A stretch of 64,000 nt of DNA from Trueperella bernardiae (GCF_001469025.1 NZ_LNIZ01000007.1:1-64000), one strand, 5' to 3'. Numbered from the stretch's first letter, positions 45,278 to 55,021 are shown. Notes: generated by a model from the letters alone, not told the origin. Translations and numbers: made by a program.

Positions 45278-45859
45278 ATGCCTGAAGAAAGGAGTGTCCC
45301 TCAGATCCGTTTCAAGGGGTTCACGGAACCTTGGGAACAGCGAAAGCTCTCGGATGTTTATGGCTATGAGCAACCGCAACCGTTTATTGTTTCTAGTACA
45401 GAGTACGACTCACAGGGTGAAATACCAGTTCTTACTGCAGGTAAGAGCTTCATTCTCGGCTATACAAGGGAAAAATCCGGGGTAAGAGACGCATCGGTTT
45501 TCAATCCAGTCGTGATCTTTGACGACTTCACGACATCGGCACATTTCGTTGACTTCCCCTTCAAAGTCAAGAGTTCAGCAATGAAGATTCTGAGTCTGAA
45601 GAATCAGGGAGATAACCCGTATTTGGCTGTACATGCCTTGCAAGCGGTGAGGTACAAGCCGGAGACACATGAAAGGCATTGGATTTCAATCTTCTCTGAA
45701 TTTAGAGTGCGGCTGCCTAGGGCATCAGTGGAGCAAGATGCGATTGGTGTGATTCTTAGAAACCTTGACCGTCTTATCTCCCTTCATCAGCGTAAGCATT
45801 CGCACTCCAAAACCCGACTTTCAACCCTGCGTCCGCTACAAGTAAAGGAAGTCTCATGA
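45278..45859 (+). CDS. hsdS: Half-size type I specificity subunit
   Basis: 193 residues, about half a normal HsdS. It contains one target-recognition domain: the entry motif [30 protein letters not shown], an AT-rich variable region, and the exit [35 protein letters not shown]. After LHQRK the usual long helix and the second recognition domain are missing; instead 20 residues lead to a stop that overlaps the hsdR start (ATGA). Half-HsdS proteins can pair to form a symmetric specificity unit, so function is possible. The base composition is much more AT-rich than its neighbours, as usual for swapped recognition domains. Its LHQRK-coding sequence recurs at 49061, just before a recombinase gene. 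Confidence 0.88.
   Translation: MPEERSVPQIRFKGFTEPWEQRKLSDVYGYEQPQPFIVSSTEYDSQGEIPVLTAGKSFILGYTREKSGVRDASVFNPVVIFDDFTTSAHFVDFPFKVKSSAMKILSLKNQGDNPYLAVHALQAVRYKPETHERHWISIFSEFRVRLPRASVEQDAIGVILRNLDRLISLHQRKHSHSKTRLSTLRPLQVKEVS
45782..45795 (+). repeat. Direct-repeat copy A (CTTCATCAGCGTAA)
   Basis: The 14-bp sequence codes LHQRK in hsdS. An identical copy lies at 49061-49074, 3279 bp downstream in the same orientation, directly before the recombinase gene. It is a candidate recombination core. Confidence 0.6.
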
Positions 45860-48800
45860 CGTTTGAACGTGAATCGGACTTTGAAGAGGCCGTCATCGAG
45901 GTCCTGAAGCAGAACGGCTGGAACGATTCGGGCGGCGTGCTGAAGAATCCGACTGAAGAGGATCTCATCCGGAACTGGGCCGAAATCCTGTTTGCTAACA
46001 ATAAGCACAGGGATCGGCTCAATGGCGTGCCGCTCACGGATAGCGAGATGGCCCAGATCCTCGACAAGGTCCAGGAACTCCGCACCCCCTACGCGCTCAA
46101 CGCGTTCATCAACGGCAAGACGGTGTCAATCAAGCGCGACAACCCGGATGATCCCGAACACTTTGGCAAGGAGATCAGCCTCAAGATCTACGATCGGCAG
46201 GAAATCGCTGCGGGTGACAGCCGGTACCAGATCGCCCAGCAGCCCAGATACCCCGCACACAACCGCATTCGCAACGACCGCCGGGGAGACCTGTGCCTAC
46301 TGATCAATGGCATGCCGGTCATCCACATTGAGCTCAAGCGCAGCGGGGTGGCAGTTAGCCAGGCCACGAATCAGATCGAAAAGTACTCCCACGAAGGGGT
46401 ATTCACGGGCATCTTCCAGCTCGTCCAGGTGTTCGTGGCGATGACCCCCACCGAGCTGAAATACTTCGCGAACGCCGGCCCGGACAGGTTTAACCCCGCC
46501 TACTTCTTCCATTGGGCGGACGTGAACAACGAGCCGATGTGCGCGGGAGGCGACACCACGCCGCACCCGTGGAAACGCGTCACGGAAAAACTGCTCTCCA
46601 TCCCGATGGCACACCAGCTCATCGGCTTCTACACCGTGGCTGACGCCACGGACGGTTCCCTCAAGGTGATGCGAAGCTACCAGTATTACGCGGCAAGCGC
46701 GATCTCAAACGCCGTGCGCAACCACGACTGGAAGACGCCGCCGCTCGCCGGCCAAAGCGGCCACCTTGGCGGCTACATCTGGCACACCACCGGCTCAGGC
46801 AAGACTATGACGAGCTTCAAGTCCGCCCAGCTCATCGCCGATTCTGGCGACGCCGACAAGGTCGTCTTCCTCATGGACCGCATCGAACTAGGCACCCAGT
46901 CCCTGAGGGAGTATCGGGCTTTCGCTGATGACGCTGCCGACATCCAGGGGACCAGAAGTACCCTCGAGCTCAGGGAGAAGCTCCTCAGCTCGAGCCCGTC
47001 GGAGAAGCTCATCGTGACCTCGATCCAGAAAATGAGCAAACTGAAGATCGACGGTGACATGCTCCGGCAGCACGACGTGGAAATGCTGGCCCGGAAGCGA
47101 ATCGTGTTCGTCGTCGACGAGGCACACCGTTCGACGTTCGGTGAGATGCTGCAGACGATCAAGCAAACGTTCCCGAACGCCCTCTACTTTGGGTTCACTG
47201 GCACACCGATTCTTACCGAGAACAAGAAGAAGGACACGACCACGTCGATGGTCTTCGGCTCCGAGCTACATAGGTATAGCATTGCGGACGGGATTCGCGA
47301 CGGCAACGTGCTCGGCTTCGACGTCTACCAGGTGACCACGTTCAAGGACGCGGAGGTGCGCAAAGCGGTGGCGCTGGAGAAGGCGAAGGCATCGAGCGTT
47401 GACGAAGCGCTGGCTGACACGCGCAAGAAGGACGTTTTCTACCGCTACATGAATGAGGTGCCGATGGGGCCGTCACAGGACGAGCTCGGCCGGTCCCAAG
47501 AATCGATCGAAGGGCACCTCACCCAGGCCCAGTACGGAGACGACACGGCACACAAGGACATGGTCGTGTCAGACATCCTCGACCAGTTCCAGGTCCTCAG
47601 CCACGGCGGGAAGTTCCACGCGATCCTCGCCACCAGCTCCATCCCTGAGGCGATCACCTACTACCGCAAGTTCAAGGATCAGGCACCGCGTCTGAACGTT
47701 ACCGCCCTCTTTGATTCGAGTGTGGATAACTCTGACGGTGCGATCGTCAAGGGCGACGCGCTCGAGGAGATCATCGAGGACTACAACTCCTGCTATCGCA
47801 AGAGCTTCACGATCCCTACGTGGGCGCTGATGAAGAAGGACATCGCGGCACGCCTTGCGCACAAGACTCCCTACGTCACGATCGATAGGGATCGGGACGA
47901 GCGGATCGACCTCCTCATCGTGGTTGATCAGATGCTCACCGGCTTCGATTCGAAGTGGGTCAACACGCTCTACCTTGACAAGATCATCCTGTTCGAGAGC
48001 ATCATCCAAGCCTTCAGCCGCACCAACCGCGTGTTCGGGCCGGACAAGCCGTTCGGGACCGTACGCTACTACCGCAAGCCGCACACGATGAAACGCAACA
48101 TCGAGGCGGCGGTAAAGTTGTATTCAGGAGAAAAGCCGCTCGACATCTTCGTCCAAAAACTCCCCGAGAACATCGACCTCATGAACGAGCAGGCGGCGGC
48201 CATCCGCAACCTCTTCGAGGTTGCCGGCGTGGCCGACCTCAGCCGCCTGCCCGACACCGAAGAAGAACGCAAGATGTTCGCCAAGATGTTCATCGAGTTT
48301 GACCGGGCCCTTGAGGCCGCCCGGATCCAGGGCTTCACCTGGGACACGTCCACCTACGAGTTCATCGACGACGACGAGCGCCAGGTCACCCGCACGGTCG
48401 CCATCGACGAGCGAACCTACCGCATTATGGTCCAGCGCTATAAGGAGCTCTTCTCGGCGGGCGGATCCGCGGACACCTCCGTGCCCTACGACCTGGCCGG
48501 CCACACCATCGAAAACGACACGGAACGCATCGACGCGGACTACATGGAGCTTCGATTCACCAAGTGGCTCCGGGCGCTCAATTCCGGTGACCCGAACCTA
48601 GGGGCGATCGCCAACGAACTCCATCGCTCGTTTGCCGCACTGAGTCAGGAAGACCAGCGCCACGCACAGACCCTGATTCATGACATCGAGTACGGGCGTG
48701 CCGTCGTGGAGGAAGGTCAGACCCTGCGCGACTGCATCAACGCCTACGCCAAGCGAACCGAGAACGCGCAGGTGGCGCAGGTGGTCGACGGTTTCGGGGT

Positions 48801-49044
48801 GGACAGGTCGGCCCTCGAAGAGCTTCTCCGCCTGAGGCTGACCGAGAACAACCTCAACGAGTTCGGGCGCTTCGACGAGTTGGCCACCACGATCGATGCC
48901 AGCCGCGCTATCCAGTTCCTCAGCGAGCACGGCTCGAGTTACGCCAGCGTCTTCGGGGCAAAGATGAGGGTGCGGACCCTTCTCAAGGACTTCGTCCTCG
49001 AAGGCGGCTTCGACCTCGAGGAGCGGATAAGAATGGAGGGTTAA
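45856..49044 (+). CDS. hsdR: Type I restriction endonuclease/translocase subunit
   Basis: 1062 residues, full length for HsdR. The N-terminal PD-(D/E)XK nuclease region includes [21 protein letters not shown] (about 135-160). The superfamily 2 translocase follows, with Walker [13 protein letters not shown] near 310, the DEAD-box-type [13 protein letters not shown] near 417, and later motifs FGFTGTPI and QAFSRTNRV. It cleaves DNA that lacks the methylation set by HsdM/HsdS after ATP-driven translocation. Its start overlaps the hsdS stop, so it is translated in step with the specificity subunit. Gene order hsdM-hsdS-hsdR. Confidence 0.94.
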   Translation: MTFERESDFEEAVIEVLKQNGWNDSGGVLKNPTEEDLIRNWAEILFANNKHRDRLNGVPLTDSEMAQILDKVQELRTPYALNAFINGKTVSIKRDNPDDPEHFGKEISLKIYDRQEIAAGDSRYQIAQQPRYPAHNRIRNDRRGDLCLLINGMPVIHIELKRSGVAVSQATNQIEKYSHEGVFTGIFQLVQVFVAMTPTELKYFANAGPDRFNPAYFFHWADVNNEPMCAGGDTTPHPWKRVTEKLLSIPMAHQLIGFYTVADATDGSLKVMRSYQYYAASAISNAVRNHDWKTPPLAGQSGHLGGYIWHTTGSGKTMTSFKSAQLIADSGDADKVVFLMDRIELGTQSLREYRAFADDAADIQGTRSTLELREKLLSSSPSEKLIVTSIQKMSKLKIDGDMLRQHDVEMLARKRIVFVVDEAHRSTFGEMLQTIKQTFPNALYFGFTGTPILTENKKKDTTTSMVFGSELHRYSIADGIRDGNVLGFDVYQVTTFKDAEVRKAVALEKAKASSVDEALADTRKKDVFYRYMNEVPMGPSQDELGRSQESIEGHLTQAQYGDDTAHKDMVVSDILDQFQVLSHGGKFHAILATSSIPEAITYYRKFKDQAPRLNVTALFDSSVDNSDGAIVKGDALEEIIEDYNSCYRKSFTIPTWALMKKDIAARLAHKTPYVTIDRDRDERIDLLIVVDQMLTGFDSKWVNTLYLDKIILFESIIQAFSRTNRVFGPDKPFGTVRYYRKPHTMKRNIEAAVKLYSGEKPLDIFVQKLPENIDLMNEQAAAIRNLFEVAGVADLSRLPDTEEERKMFAKMFIEFDRALEAARIQGFTWDTSTYEFIDDDERQVTRTVAIDERTYRIMVQRYKELFSAGGSADTSVPYDLAGHTIENDTERIDADYMELRFTKWLRALNSGDPNLGAIANELHRSFAALSQEDQRHAQTLIHDIEYGRAVVEEGQTLRDCINAYAKRTENAQVAQVVDGFGVDRSALEELLRLRLTENNLNEFGRFDELATTIDASRAIQFLSEHGSSYASVFGAKMRVRTLLKDFVLEGGFDLEERIRMEG

Positions 49045-49060
49045 CAACACCTTTTGCTTT

Positions 49061-49074
49061 CTTCATCAGCGTAA
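49061..49074 (+). repeat. Direct-repeat copy B (CTTCATCAGCGTAA)
   Basis: Identical to copy A within hsdS. In the frame matching hsdS it also reads LHQRK and is followed by a short open stretch (RSTEERGDN), so it may be the stump of a lost hsdS segment lying 31 bp before the recombinase start. Confidence 0.6.
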
Positions 49075-49104
49075 ACGATCAACTGAAGAAAGAGGCGATA
49101 ACAC

Positions 49105-50031
49105 GTGCAGATCTCCAATGATAGAAACGCTCTGTTTGCTACCTACTACGCGGAATGGGTGCAGATCTACAAGGAGGGCGCAATCCGTGAGGTCACGATG
49201 GACAAGTACCGCTTGTCTCAGGCGTGGCTCAAGCGGCTCGCGCCTGACCTCCTGCTCAAGGACCTCAACCGCATCCGCTACCAACAGCTCATCAACGCGT
49301 ATGCCGAACACCACGAGCGCCAGACCACGATGGACTTCCACCACCAGTTGAAGGGCGCGATCCTCGACGCCGTGGACGAAGGTTTTATCCCGCGCGACCC
49401 CACGCGCAAAGTCATCATCAAGGGCAGGACTCCGCGTCAGAAGAAGATCAAGTACCTCAACCAGTTCGAGCTCCACTCGGTGCTAGCCAACCTGGAGCTC
49501 GGCCCGGAGCCGAGCTGGGACTGGCTCATCCTCCTCATTGCCAAGACAGGTCTGCGCTTCAGCGAGGCCCTCGGCCTCACCCCCAACGATTTTGACCTCG
49601 CTCACCAGAGCCTCTCCGTCAACAAGACGTGGGACTACAAGCGCAAAGGCGGGTTCGTCCCCACCAAGAACGCCTCGTCGGTCAGGAAGGTTCAGCTCGA
49701 CTGGCAGTTGGTTATGCAGCTGTCAGGGCTAGTGAAGGATCTTCCTGCCGACGAGCCGATCTTCGTCAAGGGCTCGGTCTACAATTCCACGGCCAACGCT
49801 GCGCTTGCTCGCCACTGTGAGGCGGTGGGTGTTCCCGTCATCACGATCCACGGCCTGCGCCACACGCATGCCTCGCTGCTCCTGTTCGCGGGTGTGTCGA
49901 TCGCGAGCGTATCGCGCCGCCTCGGGCACGCGAGCATGACGACGACGCAGGAGACTTACCTCCACATCATCAAGGAACTGGAAAACCAGGACATCGACAT
50001 CGTCATGCGTTCGTTGGCCTCCCTAGCGTAG
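49105..50031 (+). CDS. Tyrosine recombinase of the hsdS-switching (PsrA-like) type
   Basis: 308 residues. The N-terminal SAM-like DNA-binding domain (FATYYAEWVQIYKEGAIREVTMDKYRLSQAWLKRL) is followed by the catalytic domain with Arg in AKTGLRFSEALGL, the box HGLRHTHASLL, the second His in RRLGHASMTTT and nucleophile Tyr in QETYLHI; the set is complete. As I recall, the sequence closely follows recombinases in lactobacilli and streptococci that invert hsdS segments to vary type I specificity, which fits its place right after hsdMSR. GTG start with AGAGG upstream. No inverted second hsdS gene is present, so its present substrate is unclear. Confidence 0.9.
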   Translation: MQISNDRNALFATYYAEWVQIYKEGAIREVTMDKYRLSQAWLKRLAPDLLLKDLNRIRYQQLINAYAEHHERQTTMDFHHQLKGAILDAVDEGFIPRDPTRKVIIKGRTPRQKKIKYLNQFELHSVLANLELGPEPSWDWLILLIAKTGLRFSEALGLTPNDFDLAHQSLSVNKTWDYKRKGGFVPTKNASSVRKVQLDWQLVMQLSGLVKDLPADEPIFVKGSVYNSTANAALARHCEAVGVPVITIHGLRHTHASLLLFAGVSIASVSRRLGHASMTTTQETYLHIIKELENQDIDIVMRSLASLA

Positions 50032-50045
50032 CGACTGCAAGGCGT

Positions 50046-50077
50046 CTGGTTGGGCCGGCGTCGGCCGGCCCAACCAG
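50046..50077. terminator. Bidirectional terminator hairpin
   Basis: A 13-bp perfect stem (50046-50058 with 50065-50077) lies between the convergent recombinase and metY genes. No strong T-run is present. Confidence 0.65.
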
Positions 50078-50081
50078 GCCC

Positions 50082-51344
50082 CTACAGCGCCGCGAGCGCC
50101 TGCGCGATGTCTTCGAGGATGTCGTCCACGTGCTCCAGCCCGATCGAGATCCGCACCAGCCCCGGCGTGATGCCGGCGGCTGCCAGCTCGCTATCGGTCA
50201 GCTGCCTGTGCGTGCTCGACGCGGGGTGCAGTACGCAGCTGCGCGAGTCGGCCACGTGGACCTCGCGGGCAACCAGCTTGAGCGTGTCCATGAAGCGGGT
50301 GCCGCGCTCGCGGTCGCCCAGGTCCACGCAGATCACGCCCGAGTACCCGCCAGACAGGTACTTGTTCGCCAGCTTGTGGTAGGCGAAGGACTCGAGGCCG
50401 GGGTAGCGGACCTCCCCAACCTCCTCGCGCCCCTCAAGGAACCGCGCCACGGCGAGCGCGTTCTCGCTGTGCCGGGCCATTCGCAGGCCCAGCGTTTCGA
50501 GGGACAAGTTGAGCAAGAACGCCGAGTGCGCCGCCGGGTAGGCACCAAAGTCGCGCTGGAGCTGGGTGCGGGCCTTGACCATGTAGGGCGCCGCCGCATA
50601 GTCCTTCGTGTACACCACCCCGTGGTATGACTCGTCCGGCTCGGTGAAGTCGGGGAATCGCCCGTTCGTGTAGTCAAACTTCCCGGCGTCGACGATCATG
50701 CCGCCCACCTGCACCGCGTGCCCGTCCATGTACTTGGACGTGGAGTGGATGACGACGTCGGCGCCCCACTTAATCGGCTTGCACAGCGCGGGGGTGGCGA
50801 ACGTCGAGTCGACGATCAGCGGCACGCCGGCCCCGTGCGCCACGCGGGCAAACTTCTCGATGTCGAGCACCGACAGCAGCGGGTTCGCGATCGTCTCACC
50901 GAACAGGGCCTTCGTGTTGGGCTTGATCGCCGCCGCGATCTCCTCCTCCGGCGCGCTCGGGTCCACCCAGATAACCTCGATGCCGAACTTCGCCAGCGTG
51001 ACCGAGAACAGGTTCGCCGTGCCGCCATACACCTCGATCGACGACACAAGTGAATCACCTGCCGAGCACAGGTTGAGGACCGCCATGAGGGTGGCAGCCT
51101 GACCGGACGACGTCGCCATTGCTGCCACTCCTCCTTCCAGCGCCGCGACCTTTTCCTCCACCGCCATGACGGTGGGGTTCGCGAAGCGCGAGTAGATCAG
51201 CGCGTGCGTGGGCTCGTCAAAGACGCCCGCGATCGAGTTGGCCGAATCGAACGTGTACGTGGTCGACTGCACGATCGGTAGCTGGCGCGGGTCGCCATCG
51301 CCGGGCTGATAACCTGCGTGAATGTATTTGGTGTCGTCCTTCAT
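50082..51344 (-). CDS. metY: O-acetylhomoserine aminocarboxypropyltransferase
   Basis: 420-residue PLP enzyme of the Cys/Met metabolism family. It makes homocysteine (or methionine, depending on the thiol) from O-acetylhomoserine and sulfide. Visible features are IVQSTTYTFDSA, YSRFANPTVMAVEEKVAALEGG, the cofactor-binding SSGQAATLM, and the PLP lysine in HSTSKYMDGHAVQVGG. The C-terminal HPASSTHRQL and VRISIGLEHVDDILEDI are typical of the MetY group. AGGAGAG precedes the ATG. The 238-bp upstream region has no clear SAM riboswitch. Confidence 0.92.
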   Translation of the reverse strand: MKDDTKYIHAGYQPGDGDPRQLPIVQSTTYTFDSANSIAGVFDEPTHALIYSRFANPTVMAVEEKVAALEGGVAAMATSSGQAATLMAVLNLCSAGDSLVSSIEVYGGTANLFSVTLAKFGIEVIWVDPSAPEEEIAAAIKPNTKALFGETIANPLLSVLDIEKFARVAHGAGVPLIVDSTFATPALCKPIKWGADVVIHSTSKYMDGHAVQVGGMIVDAGKFDYTNGRFPDFTEPDESYHGVVYTKDYAAAPYMVKARTQLQRDFGAYPAAHSAFLLNLSLETLGLRMARHSENALAVARFLEGREEVGEVRYPGLESFAYHKLANKYLSGGYSGVICVDLGDRERGTRFMDTLKLVAREVHVADSRSCVLHPASSTHRQLTDSELAAAGITPGLVRISIGLEHVDDILEDIAQALAAL

Positions 51345-51582
51345 GGGGCTCTCCTTTTTTCACGACGCCGTCGCCACGGCGCCCTTGATGCTCCACCTTA
51401 GTCCCGGGTCGGTTTTAGTTCTGCGCCGTGCACCATGTGGACGGGGGAGTGTCAGGGTCAGTCCGACAGAAGTCGTGAAAATACCGGCTACCGATTTCTA
51501 TAGAAGCCAGGTCCACGCCAGGTTCACGAGTTGTGCCGGGGATCCCGGCAGACACCGGCTGCCGGGCCCGCCGCGACCGCTT
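51345..51582. other. Intergenic region between pmt and metY
   Basis: 238 bp between two minus-strand genes. An 8-bp perfect hairpin (51544-51551 with 51559-51566) just after the pmt stop may help end that transcript. On the minus strand TATAGA near 51499 could be a -10 box for metY, giving a leader of about 150 nt. I found no convincing riboswitch core in it. Confidence 0.35.
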
Positions 51583-53262
51583 CTAGACCCAGCTGGGTAG
51601 CCACATGTGGAGCTTCCAGAACCAGCGCGGAATCGGAGTGCCCCACCACAGGGGCATCCAGAACAGGGCGGCCACCACGATCAGGCCCACGACCACCGCG
51701 ATGAGCACCCACGCCTTGCTCGTCCGCGGCAGGGGGCTCACCACCGAGGGCAGCATCTCGTGAGGGCCTGAGGCGAGCGGGGCGACGGTGTCGTCGGTGA
51801 CCTTGATCAGGCGCAGGGGAGGGAGGGTGCGCGCGGCCCAGCCGACCCCGTACGCGAGCGCGAGCGCCACAAACGGAAGGAAGGCCACGGCATAGAACTG
51901 GTAGATCGTGCGGTCGAGGTAGAAGAACCACGGCACGTACATCGCCAGATAACCGGACAGGATCGCCCAGGCGCGCCAGTCGCGGCGGATGGCCGCAGCG
52001 ATCACCACGATGAGCGCCAGTGCGGCGAGCCACCACACGAACGGGTTGCCCACCGAGGTGATGGCCATGACGCAGTCGTCGCTGGGGCAGGAGCCGGCGG
52101 GGACGTCGTCACCGGCGCGCCAGAAGAAGGACACCGGGCGGAACTGGATGATCCACGCCCACGGCTGGCTCTGGTACGTGTGTGGGGAGGACAGGCCCCG
52201 GTGGAACTCCATCGTGGCCTGGTGCCAGTGGAGGAAGGAGTTCACCACCCCGGGCGCCCACGGCAACGGCAACTGCGCGGTGTGCTCCACGGCCCACTGG
52301 CGATCCCAACCGGAGGGGGAGGCGAACCAGGAGAACCAGGACGCGACGTAGGTGACGATCGCCGTGGGCACCAGCTGGAAGAACGCCGGCACCCCCTCGC
52401 GCCACAGCCCCGCCCCGATCCACAGGCGCGCCCCGATCGCACGGCGGGCGGCCAGGCCCCAGAAGAAAACGAGCAAGCCGAAGACCGCCAGCGCATACGC
52501 CCCTGACCACTTCACCCCGCACGCGAGCCCCACGAACACGCCCGCGAGGATGAGCCACGGCCGGAAGGCGACGTGGGGGCCCCAGACGTCGTCCACGCGG
52601 CCCGGGGAGCCGGTGGGCCAGGCCACGCGGGCGGCGAGGCGCTCGCGGGCGTAGTCGCGGTCGCGCAGGATCGCCCAAAAGCCGGCGAGCACGAAGAACG
52701 TCACCATGTTGTCCAGCAGGCCCGTGCGGGAGAGGGTGATCCCCATGCCGTCCAGCGCCATCGCCAGGCCGGCGATCGCGGCGAGCGGCACCGAGCGGAA
52801 CAGGTGCAACGCCACCCGCACGAGGATCGCCACCGCAATCACACCCAGGATCGCGGTGGTGGCGCGCCAGCCGAAGCCGTTGTCGTCGCCGAAAAGCCGC
52901 ATCCCCACGCCCATCAGCCACTTGCCGAACGGCGGGTGGACCCAACGGTCGGGGGCGGTTTCCATGGCGGACAGGTCCCCGTTCACGAACAGCGCGTTCT
53001 GGTCCTCGCCCTCCCAATTGCGCTCATACCCGAAGTTGAGCAGGGAAAAGGCGCCCTTGACGTAGTAGGTCTCGTCGAACACCATCGCGTGCGGGTGGGT
53101 TAGGCGCGGCAGGCGCGCTAGCGCCGCGATGAGCGTGGCCAGGGCCGTGACAATCCACCCCTGCAGCCGCAGCTGCGCGGGCAGGCTCGCCCCCTTCGGC
53201 AGCAGGCCGAGCAGGCCCCGAAGCTCGTTCTCACGGCGAAGGTGTGCATGCATGGTGTCCAC
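51583..53262 (-). CDS. pmt: Protein O-mannosyltransferase (PMT family)
   Basis: 559-residue membrane glycosyltransferase (GT39) that transfers mannose from polyprenyl-phosphate-mannose to Ser/Thr of exported proteins during Sec translocation. About ten membrane helices are visible. The first extracytoplasmic loop contains the catalytic acidic pair in MVFDETYYVKGAFSLLNFGYE, and ETAPDRWVHPPFGKWLMGVGM is a family hallmark. The Ala/Gly-rich signature SRTGLLDNMVTFF lies near 185. The start is placed at GTG 53262 because TAGACT ends six bases upstream; TTG 53268 and ATG 53253 are alternatives. Confidence 0.9.
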   Translation of the reverse strand: MDTMHAHLRRENELRGLLGLLPKGASLPAQLRLQGWIVTALATLIAALARLPRLTHPHAMVFDETYYVKGAFSLLNFGYERNWEGEDQNALFVNGDLSAMETAPDRWVHPPFGKWLMGVGMRLFGDDNGFGWRATTAILGVIAVAILVRVALHLFRSVPLAAIAGLAMALDGMGITLSRTGLLDNMVTFFVLAGFWAILRDRDYARERLAARVAWPTGSPGRVDDVWGPHVAFRPWLILAGVFVGLACGVKWSGAYALAVFGLLVFFWGLAARRAIGARLWIGAGLWREGVPAFFQLVPTAIVTYVASWFSWFASPSGWDRQWAVEHTAQLPLPWAPGVVNSFLHWHQATMEFHRGLSSPHTYQSQPWAWIIQFRPVSFFWRAGDDVPAGSCPSDDCVMAITSVGNPFVWWLAALALIVVIAAAIRRDWRAWAILSGYLAMYVPWFFYLDRTIYQFYAVAFLPFVALALAYGVGWAARTLPPLRLIKVTDDTVAPLASGPHEMLPSVVSPLPRTSKAWVLIAVVVGLIVVAALFWMPLWWGTPIPRWFWKLHMWLPSWV

Positions 53263-53268
53263 GGCCAA

Positions 53269-53274
53269 AGTCTA
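53269..53274 (-). promoter_or_regulatory. -10 box for leaderless pmt transcript
   Basis: On the minus strand TAGACT ends six bases before GTG 53262, the geometry seen at several other starts here. Confidence 0.5.
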
Positions 53275-53440
53275 CGCAAAGGCACGGCGGGCTTCGAACG
53301 ACGCCGGAGCTCGGCTTGCGTACTGGTGGCGCGGGGTGGGCGCGGGGCGGGCGCTGGGCGGGCGGGGGCCGGGCGTCGTCGCCTGGCGCTGGATGTGGCG
53401 TCCGCTTTCGGGGCGGGCCGGATTCTGGGAAACTGGGTGC

Positions 53441-53806
53441 ATGGTTGAGATGACCGAAGAGCGATTCGAAGAGCTTGTAGCCGACGCCCTGGACGAGATC
53501 CCGGACGAGTTCGCGCAACGGCTGGAAAACCTCGTGTTCCTTGTGGCCGACGAGCCGAACGAGGAGCAACTCAAAGAATCCCAGGGGGAGGACCTGCTCG
53601 GGCTGTATGAGGGGATCGCGCTCACCGACGGCGACTTCTTCGGCTACGCCGAACCCAACCGCATCTGGATCTTCCGCGGGCCCACCCTGCGCATGTGTGA
53701 GACGGAGGACGAGGTGGCCGAGGAGGTCATGGTGACTGTCTTCCATGAGGTGGCACACCACTTCGGCATCGAGGAGGACCTGCTGTGGGAGACCGGCTGG
53801 GCGTAG
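53441..53806 (+). CDS. Minimal zincin metallopeptidase family protein
   Basis: 121-residue cytoplasmic protein of the small zincin family (PF06262 type). The zinc motif is HEVAHHFGI (HExxH) near residue 105, followed by a Glu-rich end (EEDLLWETGWA). The N-terminal helix ERFEELVADALDEIPDEFAQRLENLVFLV is typical. Whether these proteins cleave peptides in the cell is not established. The start at 53441 (MVEMTEER) is chosen; the open frame extends to 53129 through sequence that looks non-coding. It is divergent from pmt. Confidence 0.85.
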   Translation: MVEMTEERFEELVADALDEIPDEFAQRLENLVFLVADEPNEEQLKESQGEDLLGLYEGIALTDGDFFGYAEPNRIWIFRGPTLRMCETEDEVAEEVMVTVFHEVAHHFGIEEDLLWETGWA

Positions 53807-53869
53807 CGCGGGCGCGGGGCCGGCGGGTGCGTGGGGCGCGGCGCAGGCAAGGCCGGCGAAACTGGGCAT

Positions 53870-53894
53870 AAAAAATGCGGACCTCTTTGTCCGC
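53870..53894 (-). terminator. Rho-independent terminator of the 37-aa gene
   Basis: Read on the minus strand, GCGGAC-AAAGAG-GTCCGC (53894-53877) is followed by A then six T (53875-53870). It lies 36 bp after the stop of the small minus-strand gene. Confidence 0.85.
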
Positions 53895-53929
53895 CTCTTT
53901 CATCCGGTTGCCCGGCCTAGTGTTTTTGC

Positions 53930-54043
53930 TTAGCGACCGAAGATTTCAGCCTGGACTGACTGCTCGAGTGCACGCGCTTCGGTGATGTAAGCGTTGGAGC
54001 GCTCGTCCTTGTTGCTTGCAAAGATCTTCCATGAAATTGCCAT
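53930..54043 (-). CDS. 37-aa small protein of unknown function
   Basis: A short gene with its own expression signals: GGGAGA eight bases before the ATG, a TATACT -10 box about 72 bp upstream and a strong terminator downstream. The product starts MAISWKIFASNKDER and continues as an amphipathic helix (ITEARALEQSVQAEIFGR); no signal peptide or membrane segment. Lower GC than its neighbours. The set of promoter, leader, ribosome-binding site and terminator makes a real gene likely; a dual-function small RNA is also possible. I do not recognise the protein. Confidence 0.65.
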   Translation of the reverse strand: MAISWKIFASNKDERSNAYITEARALEQSVQAEIFGR

Positions 54044-54114
54044 GGTGTTTCTCCCTATTTAATTGTTGAGGTGAAGCCAAAATCTTCGACTTCCCGACCT
54101 TTCGGTCACTTCCA

Positions 54115-54120
54115 AGTATA
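54115..54120 (-). promoter_or_regulatory. -10 box of the 37-aa gene
   Basis: TATACT on the minus strand (54120-54115). TTTCAC 18 bp upstream is a possible -35 box. It gives a leader of about 65-70 nt, long enough to fold. Confidence 0.45.
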
Positions 54121-54183
54121 GCCCCGCGATGCAACGGCGTGAAAAAACTTGCCCGGTCTCACACTGCGCGAAATCCGGCGTTA

Positions 54184-54189
54184 TAGGGT
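54184..54189 (+). promoter_or_regulatory. -10 box before rsmI
   Basis: TAGGGT ends six bases before the ATG at 54196; overlapping TATAGG (54182-54187) is an alternative. It fits the leaderless pattern, although GGTGGAG could also act as a ribosome-binding site. Confidence 0.4.
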
Positions 54190-54195
54190 GGAGCC

Positions 54196-55017
54196 ATGAT
54201 CGTGCTAGCTGCAACGCCTCTTGGCAACGACGACGACGCCTCGCCCCGCCTCCGCGCCGAGCTCGAGGGCGCCGACCTCATCGCCGCCGAGGACACCCGC
54301 CGCCTCCTGAATCTCGCCGGCCGTCTCGGCATCACCCTGCACGGCAAGGTGGTGCCCTACCACGAGCACAACGAGTCGGAGGTGGCCCCGCAGCTCATCG
54401 AGGCGTCGCGAGAGGGCCGGCGAGTGGTGGTGGTGAGCGATGCCGGCATGCCTTCGGTGTCCGACCCGGGCTACCGGCTGGTTTCCCTCGCCGCCGCGGA
54501 GGGCGTGCCCGTCACGGTGGTGCCCGGGCCGTCCGCAGTCCTCACGGCCCTCGCTCTGTCCGGGCTCGCCTCTGACCGATTCACCTTCGAGGGTTTCCCG
54601 CCGCGCAAGGAGGGGGAGCGGCGCCGCTACTTCGAGTCACTCGCCGCCGAGCCCCGCACGATGATCTTCTTCGAGTCCCCGCGCCGGCTTGTTGCCACCC
54701 TCACCGCGATGCGTGACGAGCTCGGCCCGGACCGCCGGGCCGCCGTCTGCCGCGAGCTGACCAAGATCTACGAGGAGGTCAAACGGGCCACGCTCGCCGA
54801 GCTCGCCGACTGGGCGGAGGGTGTGCGTGGGGAGATCACGATCGTGGTGGAGGGTGCACCTGCCCACGTCACGGCCGACGCTAGCGCCCACGTCCCCGAA
54901 GTCCTGGCGTTGCACGAGGCCGGGCTCCGCCTCAAGGACGCCGCCGCTCACGTTGCCGCCCGCGAGGGCCTATCGAAGAATGAGCTGGCCAAGCTCGCCC
55001 TGGCCGCCAAGCAGTAA
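54196..55017 (+). CDS. rsmI: 16S rRNA 2'-O-methyltransferase RsmI
   Basis: 273-residue tetrapyrrole-methylase-fold enzyme that 2'-O-methylates C1402 of 16S rRNA in the decoding centre. The N-terminal [14 protein letters not shown] (the ATPxGN motif), [47 protein letters not shown] and FEGFPPRK are all RsmI hallmarks. The C-terminal helical extension is intact ([20 protein letters not shown]). Position near pmt is common in this phylum. It converges on the nicotinamidase-like gene. Confidence 0.94.
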   Translation: MIVLAATPLGNDDDASPRLRAELEGADLIAAEDTRRLLNLAGRLGITLHGKVVPYHEHNESEVAPQLIEASREGRRVVVVSDAGMPSVSDPGYRLVSLAAAEGVPVTVVPGPSAVLTALALSGLASDRFTFEGFPPRKEGERRRYFESLAAEPRTMIFFESPRRLVATLTAMRDELGPDRRAAVCRELTKIYEEVKRATLAELADWAEGVRGEITIVVEGAPAHVTADASAHVPEVLALHEAGLRLKDAAAHVAAREGLSKNELAKLALAAKQ

Positions 55018-55021
55018 TCCC

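Noticed and set aside
49045-50081. Second, inverted hsdS gene expected beside the recombinase
   Set aside because: No recognition-domain sequence is found on either strand between hsdR and metY beyond the short LHQRK-coding copy.
51345-51582. SAM riboswitch upstream of metY
   Set aside because: ATGGTGC occurs on the minus strand, but the matching GGCAACC element and flanking stems are missing.
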